64,000 nt of DNA, taken from an uncultured Lentisphaeria bacterium (GTDB lineage: Bacteria > Verrucomicrobiota > Lentisphaeria > Oligosphaerales > Oligosphaeraceae). Location: contig CAKUJM010000007.1 of assembly GCA_934661755.1 (NCBI GenBank), positions 16,478 to 80,477 on the forward strand, given 5' to 3'. Below are positions 9,146 to 17,038 of the stretch, piece by piece (position 1 is the first letter of the stretch; the number at the start of each line of letters is the position of its first letter). The translations under genes were made by a program, and so were the position numbers. Under the pieces are notes generated by a model. It made no database searches and was not told the origin of the DNA. It was given only the letters and a program-made list of their open reading frames with translations.

Positions 9146-9505
9146 TCAAACCACCCGTCGGCTGGACTGTCTGCGATAGCGCTTGTAGTATCCAGAAGGC
9201 CTGATGCCTGCCAAAGTTGCCATCAATTCGCCATACGTAAGCGATATCCTCCCGTCGGCTGACGACGGCACATTGAATTGACCTTGTTCGAGACGTTTGC
9301 TCCAGATACTGAATCCGTCTCCCTCCCAGCACAAGGTCTTCACCATCGTGCGACGACGGTTGAAGAACACGAAAAGGGCGCCCGCCATCGCGGGATTCAG
9401 CTTCATGCGTTCAGCGACAATCCCGCATAGTCCGTCGAACGAGCGGTTCATTTTTACGGGGGTGGGGCTGTAATAGATGGCTGCGGTGGGGGAGATGTTC
9501 AGCAT
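9146..9505 (-). CDS. tnpB: IS66 accessory protein TnpB
   Basis: A 119-aa IS66 Orf2/TnpB protein. The family signature is clear: MNRSFDGLCGIVAERMKLNP, then GALFVFFNRRRTMVKTLCWEGDGF and the C-terminal LTYGELMATLAGI. TnpB is required together with TnpA and TnpC for IS66 transposition, but its biochemical role is not established. Its ATG overlaps the end of tnpA by 7 bp, indicating translational coupling. Confidence 0.93.
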   Translation of the reverse strand: MLNISPTAAIYYSPTPVKMNRSFDGLCGIVAERMKLNPAMAGALFVFFNRRRTMVKTLCWEGDGFSIWSKRLEQGQFNVPSSADGRISLTYGELMATLAGIRPSGYYKRYRRQSSRRVV

Positions 9506-9837
9506 CGCGACTTGCCTCCAAGCACGCCGAGCACACGTAGCAGTGTCGCCTCGTCAAAGCCGCGATCAAGCCCGATCTCGAATCCTCCGGCATGCAGATG
9601 CACCCCAGAAAACGGCATCACTGGCAGCACAGATTCCGTTGGAGCAACGTGGACCAGTTCCAGATCAACGCCAGCATGTGACGTCTGGCCGAATAGCTCG
9701 TTTGACCAGTAGCGAAACGAATGGATGGAAACATCTGCCAATTGGCAGTATTCGCTTGGTGTCAGGCCGTTGTCGTGGCATTCCTTTATTCGTGAGCGCC
9801 ACAGCGCCACGGTCTTCTCTCGGTGTATTCTGTGCAT
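9499..9837 (-). CDS. tnpA: IS66 accessory protein TnpA
   Basis: A 112-aa IS66 Orf1/TnpA-like protein with an N-terminal helix-turn-helix-like region (WRSRIKECHDNGLTPSEYCQ, then LADVSIHSFRYWSNEL). It is the first gene of the element, starting 80 bp inside the right terminal repeat. It probably binds the element ends or regulates transposition, which is inferred from family knowledge. Confidence 0.88.
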   Translation of the reverse strand: MHRIHREKTVALWRSRIKECHDNGLTPSEYCQLADVSIHSFRYWSNELFGQTSHAGVDLELVHVAPTESVLPVMPFSGVHLHAGGFEIGLDRGFDEATLLRVLGVLGGKSRC

Positions 9838-9917
9838 CTTGGACCTCTCTTTGGGTGATGCACAGAAGATAATGGGGATGTTTCAGATTGGCAATGGGGG
9901 GCTGAATGGACGCTTAC

Positions 9918-10197
9918 CGGTGTACGAGGCCTCGTAGTCGCAGACGGCGACCAGTTTCCCGCGCCAGCCCGCGACCTGCTCCCTGGCGGGAAGCGCGGCG
10001 CACACAGCGGGCTTGAACGCCCGCTTCGCCCAGGCGAGGAAGTTGGCGTACTCTCTTGCGTCCGAGGACTTCGAGCAGGTCATCGCGCAACGCCCTTTGG
10101 AAGGGATTGGCATCGCCGCGCGGTTCTCCCACAGCTTTATCCCCATCACAATCATCACCGCAAGGGGAATCCTCGTTGTGAAGGCATATGCTATCAT
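9918..10197 (-). pseudogene. ASCH-domain-like protein, C-terminus removed by IS66
   Basis: From the ATG at 10197 the frame reads 93 codons before entering the IS66 repeat at 9917. The segment IPLAVMIVMGIKLWENRAAM followed by GRCAMTCSK resembles the ASCH fold signature (GIKxxENR, then a strand ending in SK). ASCH domains are RNA-binding-like and occur in translation-related and phage proteins. The ATG overlaps the cap15-like stop by 4 bp (ATGA), so it was the third gene of the CBASS transcript. Its GC content is visibly higher than that of the two CBASS genes. The call rests on one short motif and is tentative. Confidence 0.45.
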
Positions 10198-10793
10198 TTT
10201 GCAGTTTTTCTTGCCTCGCTCAATTCTATTGTTCCTGTGGTATGTGCGTTAGTCCAATAGTCTGCACGAAGTTCTGATTTTGCCTTATGTAGAAAAAAAC
10301 TCTGTAGCAATTTCCCACTTTCTTCAACTAAACGAATTCGACATGTTCCTCTTCTGATGGGATTCTCTTGATCCTTATCACCATGAGGTGATGTAATATA
10401 TGAATAATACAAAACATATTCATCATTTTCTAAAATTGTCTGTGATATAACAGTATTGCTCGTCATTTCATCAGAGTCTATAATCACCTTTGTACATAGA
10501 AGAGTTTGCTTAATAGCAATTTGAACCTTTTTCTCCCCTTTTTTCCCTTGGAATTCAAATTTTACTTTGCCATAGTATTTTGGAGCAAGTCTTGGCAGTT
10601 TTTCAAATGGCGAAAAACGCCAAAGCCATTTTTCGTAAAATAACCAAAGTAAGATTGAAATAGATGTTCCTTTGGAAATTGAATCAAATAGGCTTTGTAA
10701 ATCATAGATTCCGTTGAAAACAAACCAAACAATAGAAATGGTTGCTGCTAAGATTGAAACAGACCTGACGTATTTTTCTATTGTGGTATTCAT
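10194..10793 (-). CDS. cap15: CBASS effector, Cap15-like (2TM plus beta-barrel)
   Basis: A 199-aa protein. It has two N-terminal transmembrane helices (about residues 10-31 and 42-57). A short linker, SPFEKLPRLAPKYYGKVKFE, leads into a beta-strand-rich domain. In it I see IAIKQTLLCTKVIIDSDEM, YVLYYSYITSPHGD, RRGTCRIRLV and a final DYWTNAHTTGTIELSE. This is the architecture of Cap15 (SMODS-associated 2TM beta-strand-rich effector), whose barrel binds the cyclic nucleotide and whose helices then disrupt the inner membrane. It follows the CD-NTase gene after 2 bp, the standard two-gene type I CBASS order. Strongly AT-rich, so probably acquired horizontally. Confidence 0.85.
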   Translation of the reverse strand: MNTTIEKYVRSVSILAATISIVWFVFNGIYDLQSLFDSISKGTSISILLWLFYEKWLWRFSPFEKLPRLAPKYYGKVKFEFQGKKGEKKVQIAIKQTLLCTKVIIDSDEMTSNTVISQTILENDEYVLYYSYITSPHGDKDQENPIRRGTCRIRLVEESGKLLQSFFLHKAKSELRADYWTNAHTTGTIELSEARKTAK

Positions 10794-10795
10794 AT

Positions 10796-11758
10796 TCAGC
10801 GGAAAGTGAAAGCCTTATTTAAATCGTTAATGAAATCTTGGCAAATCGACACTCGATTTATCCCATCTTGACGAATCAACTTAACATTATTAATTTCGTT
10901 CCAAGTATAGATATTATCCAAATGTGATGAAAGATACTCAATAACTTCACGAACTTGGCTAGATATGTTTTGATATCTTAAGTAGTTTTCGACACGAACA
11001 TTCCACAGTATAGATTCAATTAAAAAGGAACTCATTTTTTGAGCGGAAAGATAATGCAAATTGGACATTTGAATTTTGAGGTGCTTAAATATACGGACTA
11101 TTTTCTTAAATCGATAACTTGTTTTCTGGTTTTTGACAACGCCATTTCGTATATGCTGTTCTGGATAATTAATTATGACTTTTCCATCATCTGAATGGAT
11201 ATAAATTCCTTTCACATAGTTATTTGGATTGCAATCATAATCATTGGAGTAATCCCTGAATCGCAAGCATGGCACGCTGTCAGATTCTTTTCGATATGAA
11301 TTGCCGCTCACATGAACAGATTTATTATGCCGCTGGACTTCGTTAGGTCCAAACTTATCTTTTAAAGCCTCTTCGACTTCGTCTTTTAATTTTTTAGCTT
11401 GTTTTACGGCTGGAGTGAAACCATAATTCGCTCCTGTCACTCCTTCGCGATAACGGGGTTGAAATATATCTTCTTGAACAATTGCTATATCGACATCACT
11501 CTCACGCCTGACGTTTGTTCCATTTGCATATGATCCTTGAACGAATATATTAATGTCACGCGATGTGCCTGGAAACCCCATTCTTATTTGATATGCAGAA
11601 GATTCGCTTTCCAATTTGCCGATGATGTTTCCATTGTCAGAATACCCTATATTCTTTAAAGCATCCCGAACCATGCTAATGGCATGTTTGCACATTTCGT
11701 CTTCGGAATCGCTTATTGGGCTGGCAAAGTACTTAAGATTTTCTTCTGTAATTATCAC
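10796..11758 (-). CDS. CBASS cyclic oligonucleotide synthase (CD-NTase)
   Basis: A 320-aa SMODS-type nucleotidyltransferase. The polymerase-beta-fold signature is GSYANGT at 75-81 with the metal-binding pair DVD (Asp88, Asp90); a third acidic residue is likely Asp160 in KESDSVPCLRFRD. The C-terminal half is helical, as in other CD-NTases. On phage infection these enzymes make cyclic di- or trinucleotides that activate the linked effector, here the Cap15-like protein. No Cap2/Cap3 or HORMA/TRIP13 genes are present, so this is a type I system. The clade (CdnB or CdnE would be typical partners of Cap15) cannot be decided by eye. Confidence 0.88.
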   Translation of the reverse strand: MIITEENLKYFASPISDSEDEMCKHAISMVRDALKNIGYSDNGNIIGKLESESSAYQIRMGFPGTSRDINIFVQGSYANGTNVRRESDVDIAIVQEDIFQPRYREGVTGANYGFTPAVKQAKKLKDEVEEALKDKFGPNEVQRHNKSVHVSGNSYRKESDSVPCLRFRDYSNDYDCNPNNYVKGIYIHSDDGKVIINYPEQHIRNGVVKNQKTSYRFKKIVRIFKHLKIQMSNLHYLSAQKMSSFLIESILWNVRVENYLRYQNISSQVREVIEYLSSHLDNIYTWNEINNVKLIRQDGINRVSICQDFINDLNKAFTFR

Positions 11759-11845
11759 TATCTTGTCTCCAAATGGTTGCAGAAAAAAAAATTACACTGA
11801 AGCATTCTTTCATTTAGAACGGTATTAAGCACTTAATTTGGTAAA

Positions 11846-13039
11846 TCATTTCACCCTCCAGACATAGTAACCGTCTGCACCATGTCGAAATGCCGACTGG
11901 TAGCCAATGACTTGTAGATCTTCAATAGTCTTGAAGCCTTCAAAGTCAAATACCTCGAATATCTTCGAGTAACTGGAGGCGTTGTCGGGACGCATCTCAA
12001 TGAACAACCATTTCTTATCCTTTGCGTTATCAATATTGATGTCTTGTTGTTCGGCGACTTTCACTGGAAGGATATATAGATGGTGGTGTTCTATCTGGTC
12101 AAGTTGATCCTGCCCATGTGTCGTGCCAAAGACTGTTAATGCCTGCATAGCTCCGGGGAGGTCGAGCTGTTGTGTCATTCCTTTTTGGGGAATGGATTTG
12201 CCAATATGTTCCTGTGTGTTCTCCTGCGTCAGTTTTCTGATGAAGGCAACAAGGTACTGCCGGTTTTCAGTGTCGCAGTGCCGAAGGGGGAAAGCACCGA
12301 TATTGATATCCTGGATGCTCTTGTAGAACTGTTGAGTTCCCAGTGATGCATTTCTCCCCTGTCCAGGATAGAGGGTATAGCCACCAATGACTTCTTTGCG
12401 CATGGGCGACTCCTGATTCTCGCGATAGTAAATGGCATCGCGGTAGCGATGCATTTGATTGATGGCATCATCGGGGGGCTGCTCGAATCCTGTGTCCTGT
12501 CCGTCGTTTTTAAGGCGATACTTGGCATCAAAGAGGTAGGTAAGGCGAATAGGTACATCAAGGAACTGCCTGGTCAGTTGAAGGACAATATCAGGCTTCT
12601 GAGCTACTCCGCTGGGAGCGACAGAAGTGGGAATGCCATCGGCATCCAAAGAGTCGGTCTTTGAGTTGTCGTAGAGTTCGGCAAGCTCTATGCCTCTTCG
12701 TTTGAACAGAATTCTCGAATTGCCGCCTTTGACCAAAGAACGGCTGAATTTTCCATTCAGTTCCTGACGGTTCAAATACTCAATTTCAAGATTACTTCCT
12801 TCCTGGCCAAACAATTCGCGGACGATGTTCCTGACCTCAATGAAACACCAGATTTCGTAGAGTTCAGCAATGTTCTTCGTCTCCAGCGTAAACAGGCCGT
12901 TCTGGAGCGAATAGGATACTTTCAATAGAATATAGACTCGTGCCACGGTAGAATAGCCGGAAGCGCGTTGCAGAATGAGGGATTCTTGATTCATCCCTGT
13001 AAATTTCCCGACTGTCCTGAAGAATGCATGCTTCGCCAA
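11846..13039 (-). CDS. PDDEXK_7/DUF2357-type restriction nuclease, N-terminally truncated
   Basis: 397 codons are open. The start of homology looks internal: RASGYSTVARVYILLK and ELYEIWCFIEVRNIV belong to the middle of DUF2357 proteins. A PD-(D/E)XK nuclease domain follows with KPDIVLQL near 150 and LFDAKYRLKN near 170. Such proteins are McrC-like partners of McrB-type AAA+ ATPases in modification-dependent restriction. The usual N-terminal DUF2357 region and any AAA+ partner are missing; upstream there are only 66-bp tandem repeats and the tmRNA gene. The gene is therefore probably a remnant, although the nuclease domain is intact. Confidence 0.7.
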   Translation of the reverse strand: MAKHAFFRTVGKFTGMNQESLILQRASGYSTVARVYILLKVSYSLQNGLFTLETKNIAELYEIWCFIEVRNIVRELFGQEGSNLEIEYLNRQELNGKFSRSLVKGGNSRILFKRRGIELAELYDNSKTDSLDADGIPTSVAPSGVAQKPDIVLQLTRQFLDVPIRLTYLFDAKYRLKNDGQDTGFEQPPDDAINQMHRYRDAIYYRENQESPMRKEVIGGYTLYPGQGRNASLGTQQFYKSIQDINIGAFPLRHCDTENRQYLVAFIRKLTQENTQEHIGKSIPQKGMTQQLDLPGAMQALTVFGTTHGQDQLDQIEHHHLYILPVKVAEQQDINIDNAKDKKWLFIEMRPDNASSYSKIFEVFDFEGFKTIEDLQVIGYQSAFRHGADGYYVWRVK

Positions 13040-13055
13040 TTTGTTTGCCGCGCTG

Positions 13056-13203
13056 GCGCGGCTCGGAACTGTCTGCCGCTCGCCCGGCTTCGTTCCGCCA
13101 GCTGCGCTGGACGCCGCGCAAGCGCGGCTCGGAACTGTCTGCCGCTCGCCCGGCTTCGTTCCGCCAGCTGCGCTGGACGCCGCGCAAGCGCGGCTCGGAA
13201 CTA
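13056..13203. repeat. 66-bp tandem repeat, 2.2 copies
   Basis: The segment GCGCGGCTCGGAACT begins at 13056, 13122 and 13188, giving two full and one partial copy with an exact 66-bp period. Each unit contains CCAGCTGCGCTGG and GCGCAAGCGCGG palindromic parts. The array sits directly between the truncated nuclease gene and the 3' end of the tmRNA gene. Confidence 0.9.
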
Positions 13204-13232
13204 CGCCGGGGCATCTTTAACATTAAAGAAGA

Positions 13233-13584
13233 TGGTGGAGGCGCGGGGAGTTGAACCCCGGTCCTGGAAAAACTGCCCGGTGCTTTCTACACGCTTAGCA
13301 TGGACTTGAGTCTTTTCCCGCCGCTTATGCGCCATGCCGACGACAACGGGAGCAGCAGATCTGTGACTTCTTGCTGGTGGCGCCCGATTGCCCGGCGCTC
13401 CTGGCCAGCCTGATGCTTGCGCCTCGACCCGTATCAGACGTCAGGGAGGAGACGTCACGGACTATGCCGCGAGTGCGTACTCAGTGTTCGCAGTTACTTT
13501 TTTGACCGATGATTTAGGAGGCCAACGATCATCCTCCGCGTGCTTACATCGTTCCGCTTCTTCAGTCGAAACCATTTCGCCCCC
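13233..13584 (-). ncRNA. ssrA: Transfer-messenger RNA (tmRNA)
   Basis: One-piece tmRNA of about 352 nt. The 5' end (minus strand, from 13584) reads GGGGGCGAAATGGTTTCGAC, the typical tRNA-like start. The 3' end reads GGTTCAACTCCCCGCGCC then TCCACCA ending at 13233. The acceptor stem pairs GGGGGCG with CGCCUCC (one G-U pair) and the T-arm has GTTCAA. The tag reading frame is 13491-13462 (GCG AAC ACT GAG TAC GCA CTC GCG GCA TAG) and encodes ANTEYALAA, ending in the expected degradation signal ALAA. tmRNA with SmpB rescues stalled ribosomes. The adjacent island starts right behind its 3' end, a classic integration site. Confidence 0.96.
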
Positions 13585-13772
13585 AGTTTTCAAAGAGCAT
13601 GCCGGCAACCAGATCCATGTTTCAGCATCGCCGCCGCAATCTGCCATAATATAATGCCATCCGTGAAGAACAGCGGCGCGCCCCGCCCGTCCGCATTCCC
13701 TTTGCCGAGGGGATGATGACGGCATCTGGGCGGCGCGGGAGAGAGAGAGGTGGGGGAGGGGGTGTCCGCCCA

Positions 13773-16700
13773 TTATGGCAGATGACGGTGGTATTCCTGG
13801 AGGCTGCAGACCTCCAGGCGTCCGCAGTCCTGCTGTTCGGCCAGCCCCTGGATTGCGGCGGCGGCGCCGGCGATGGTGGTGGTCACCGGAATTCCGGCGG
13901 CCGTGGCTCCGGAGCGCATCCTCGATCCGTCGGTGGCCTCGCTGGTATCGGCATCGGTGGTATTGATCACCCAGCTGATTTGCCGATCGCGGATCAGATC
14001 CAGCAGGTTCGGTCGGCCTTCGGAGAGCCGGAAAAGCGCGATGGGCTTCAGTCCGTTTTCCCACAGCAGGGTCGCGGTGCCGCGGGTGGCGTAAAGTCCG
14101 TACCCCAGCCGCGCCAATTCACGGGCCAGCCCCACCGCCTCCGCCTTGTCGGCATCCTTGACTGACAGGAAGATATTTCCGGAGGCCGGCAGGCGGCTTC
14201 CGGCGGCGAACTGGCTTTTGAGGTAGGCGATATTGACATCGCGGTCGATGCACATCACCTCGCCGGTGGATTTCATCTCCGGGGTCAAGGTGATGTCCAC
14301 TCCGGGGAACTTGACGAACGGGAAGACCGCCTCCTTGACGGCATAGTACGGCAACTGCACCTCTTCGGTGAATCCCTGCTCCGGCAGCCTCTGCCCGATC
14401 ATGCACAGCGCGGCCACTTCCGCCAGATGCACGCCGATGGCCTTGCTGACGAACGGGATGGTGCGCGATGCGCGGGGATTGACCTCGATCATGTAGATCT
14501 GTCCATCCTTGACCGCCAGCTGCATGTTCATCAGGCCGCAGACATGCAGCGCCGAGGCGAATTGCCGCGCGTAGGCATGGATTTGATCCAGCACCTCTTC
14601 GGAGAGGCTTACCGGCGGGGTGACGCTGGCGGAGTCGCCGGAGTGGCATCCCGCCGGCTCGACATGCTCCAGGATGGCCCCGACCACCGTCCGGCTGCCG
14701 TCCGAGACGCAATCCACATCCAACTCCACGGCATTTTCGAGAAAGCGGTCAATCAGGATCGGCTTGCCCGGCGAGATGCGTGCGGCCTCATCGACGAACC
14801 GCCGCAACGACTCCTCGTGGCGGACGACCACCATTCCGCGCCCCCCGAGCACGAAGCTGGGACGCACCAGCACCGGGAAGCCGATCCGGTGGGCGATCTC
14901 CATGGCCTCGTCCGGATTGGCGGCGATGCCGCTTGGCGGCTGCAGGATCCCGATCTGCGAAGACAGCTGCCTGAAGAAATCGCGGTCTTCCGCGCGGTCG
15001 ATGTCGTCGGGCGAGGTCCCCAGGATATTGACTCCGGCCTCCATGAGCTGCCGGGCCAGGTTCAGCGGCGTCTGGCCGCCGAACTGCACAATGGCGCCGT
15101 CGCAATGTTCGCGGCGGTAGACATGGATGATGTCCTCCAGGGTGAGCGGCTCGAAATAGAGCTTGTCGCTGGTGTCGTAGTCGGTGGAGACCGTCTCCGG
15201 GTTGGAGTTGACCATCACCACCTCGCAGCCGGCGCGGCGCAGGGCATACGCGGCGTGGCAGCAGCAGTAGTCGAACTCGATGCCCTGCCCGATGCGGTTG
15301 GGGCCGCCGCCCAGGACCATCACGCTCTTCCGGCCGGGATGGGCGTCGGCACGGCCGCCGTGTTCGGCGTAGGTGCTGTAGTAATATGGGGTCCCGGCCT
15401 CGAATTCGCCGGCGCAGGTGTCCACTTCGCAGTAATTGGGGGTGATGCCGCACTGGCTGCGGGCGTCGCGCACCTGGCTTTCACGGCAGCCCAGGATGAA
15501 TGCGATCTGGCGATCGCTGAAGCCGAAGCGCTTTGCCTGCGCCAGCACTGCGGCGTTCTGGGCCAGGTGGGTTATATTTCCGGATTGCGCGATTTCATCC
15601 TCGAACGCCGCCAGTTCCGCGATGTGGCGCAGGAAGTACAAGTCGATGCCGGTGAGGTCATGGACGCGTTCCAGCCCCCATCCCCTCCGGAAGGCCGCAC
15701 GCACCGCGAAGATGCGTCCGGCCTGCGGGCGCGCCAGCGCCGAGGCCAGCTCCTCGTCGCCGGCCTCCTCGAATTCGGCGTCCTTGCCATCGGCGCCCAG
15801 TCCGGCACGGCCGGTTTCCAGGGAACGCAGCGCCTTCTGGAGGCTCTCCTTGAGATTGCGGCCGATGGCCATGGCCTCGCCGACCGACTTCATCTGGGTT
15901 CCCAGCGACGGATCCGCGCCGGCGAATTTCTCGAAGGTGAACCGCGGCACTTTGGTGACGACGTAGTCCAATGCCGGCTCAAAGCAGCTGGGCGTGGATC
16001 TGGTGATGTCGTTGCGGATCTCATCCAGGGTGTATCCCACCGCCAGCCGGGCGGCGATCTTGGCAATCGGGAAGCCGGTCGCCTTGCTGGCCAGGGCGCT
16101 GGAGCGCGACACCCTGGGATTCATCTCGATGATGATGCGCCGGCCATCCTCCGGATTGACCGCCCACTGGACATTGGAGCCGCCGGTTTCCACGCCGATC
16201 GCCTCCAGCACCCGGATGCTGTCATCGCGCATGGCCTGGTACTCGCGGTCGCTGAGGGTCTGGATGGGGGCGATGGTGATGGAGTCGCCGGTATGCACTC
16301 CCATCGGATCGAGGTTTTCGATGGAGCAGACGATCACGCTGTTGCCGCGGCGGTCGCGCATCACCTCCATTTCAAATTCCTTCCAGCCGATCAACGACTC
16401 CTCGATGAGGACCTCATGGTTCAGGCTGGCGTCCAGCCCCCGCGCCACGATTTCGGCGAACTCGTCCTGGTCGCGGGCGATGCCGCCGCCGGTGCCGCCG
16501 AGGGTGAATCCGGGGCGGATGACCAGCGGCCAGCTGCCGATGGTCTTGGCGATGGCCAGCGCCTCGTTCGGGGTGTGGGCGGATCCGGAACGCGGCAATT
16601 GCAGGCCGATCGACAGCATGGTCTCCTTGAATTGCTCGCGGTCCTCGGCACGGCGGATGGCGTCCGCGCTGGCGCCGATCAGCTCGATGCCGTGACGCCG

Positions 16701-17024
16701 GAGCGCTCCGGAGCCGTCCAGCTCCATCGCCAGGTTCAGCGCCGTCTGCCCGCCCAGCGTCGGCAGGATCGCGTCCGGGCGTTCACGGCGGATGATCTCC
16801 TTGAGGATGTCGCAGGTCAGCGGCTCGATGTAGGTGCGGTCGGCCAGCTCGGGATCCGTCATCACGGTGGCCGGATTGGAGTTGGCGAGGACGACTTCGT
16901 AGCCCTCGTGCTTGAGCACCTTGCAGGCCTGCACTCCGGAATAGTCGAACTCGCAGCCCTGGCCGATCACTATCGGACCGGCGCCAATGATCAGGATCTT
17001 CTTGATGTCGGTGCGCTTCGGCAT
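13773..17024 (-). CDS. carB: Carbamoyl-phosphate synthase large subunit
   Basis: A 1083-aa protein of normal length. Two homologous ATP-grasp synthetase halves are visible. The first begins KRTDIKKILIIGAGPIVIGQ and contains NSNPATVMTDPELADRTYIE; the second begins near residue 555 with VMVLGGGPNRIGQGIEFDY and contains NSNPETVSTDYDTSDKLYFE. A C-terminal MGS-like regulatory domain covers about 945-1083. It makes carbamoyl phosphate from bicarbonate, ATP and ammonia delivered by CarA, feeding arginine and pyrimidine synthesis. A strong ribosome-binding site (AAGGAGG) lies in the 14-bp gap after carA. The operon is transcribed from the sigma-54-type promoter upstream of carA. Confidence 0.97.
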   Translation of the reverse strand: MPKRTDIKKILIIGAGPIVIGQGCEFDYSGVQACKVLKHEGYEVVLANSNPATVMTDPELADRTYIEPLTCDILKEIIRRERPDAILPTLGGQTALNLAMELDGSGALRRHGIELIGASADAIRRAEDREQFKETMLSIGLQLPRSGSAHTPNEALAIAKTIGSWPLVIRPGFTLGGTGGGIARDQDEFAEIVARGLDASLNHEVLIEESLIGWKEFEMEVMRDRRGNSVIVCSIENLDPMGVHTGDSITIAPIQTLSDREYQAMRDDSIRVLEAIGVETGGSNVQWAVNPEDGRRIIIEMNPRVSRSSALASKATGFPIAKIAARLAVGYTLDEIRNDITRSTPSCFEPALDYVVTKVPRFTFEKFAGADPSLGTQMKSVGEAMAIGRNLKESLQKALRSLETGRAGLGADGKDAEFEEAGDEELASALARPQAGRIFAVRAAFRRGWGLERVHDLTGIDLYFLRHIAELAAFEDEIAQSGNITHLAQNAAVLAQAKRFGFSDRQIAFILGCRESQVRDARSQCGITPNYCEVDTCAGEFEAGTPYYYSTYAEHGGRADAHPGRKSVMVLGGGPNRIGQGIEFDYCCCHAAYALRRAGCEVVMVNSNPETVSTDYDTSDKLYFEPLTLEDIIHVYRREHCDGAIVQFGGQTPLNLARQLMEAGVNILGTSPDDIDRAEDRDFFRQLSSQIGILQPPSGIAANPDEAMEIAHRIGFPVLVRPSFVLGGRGMVVVRHEESLRRFVDEAARISPGKPILIDRFLENAVELDVDCVSDGSRTVVGAILEHVEPAGCHSGDSASVTPPVSLSEEVLDQIHAYARQFASALHVCGLMNMQLAVKDGQIYMIEVNPRASRTIPFVSKAIGVHLAEVAALCMIGQRLPEQGFTEEVQLPYYAVKEAVFPFVKFPGVDITLTPEMKSTGEVMCIDRDVNIAYLKSQFAAGSRLPASGNIFLSVKDADKAEAVGLARELARLGYGLYATRGTATLLWENGLKPIALFRLSEGRPNLLDLIRDRQISWVINTTDADTSEATDGSRMRSGATAAGIPVTTTIAGAAAAIQGLAEQQDCGRLEVCSLQEYHRHLP

Positions 17025-17038
17025 GGTCGCCGTCCTCC

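Larger units (their letters stand above)
7354..9917 (-). mobile_element. IS66-family insertion sequence, 2564 bp
   Basis: The element is bounded by inverted repeats that begin GTAAGCGTCCATTCAGCC at 7354 and, in reverse complement, at 9917; 27 of the first 29 positions agree. It carries the IS66 trio tnpA, tnpB and tnpC, all on minus. IS66 elements normally leave an 8-bp target duplication. Here the flanks are GCACATCC and CGGTGTAC, so none is present. Both flanking genes are truncated at the element, which suggests deletion or recombination after insertion. The transposase is frameshifted, so the copy is probably not autonomous. Confidence 0.9.

Noticed and set aside
7233..9332. A single 699-residue transposase reading through the IS end
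   Set aside because: The last part only translates the inverted repeat and the Nudix fragment. The true C-terminus continues in another frame to 7439, so I call a frameshift. The N-terminal extension beyond 9065 overlaps tnpB and the palindrome.
13233..13584. ssrA as an active integration site with flanking attL/attR
   Set aside because: I could not find a second copy of the tmRNA 3' sequence near the other end of the island, and no integrase gene is present. Only proximity supports the idea.
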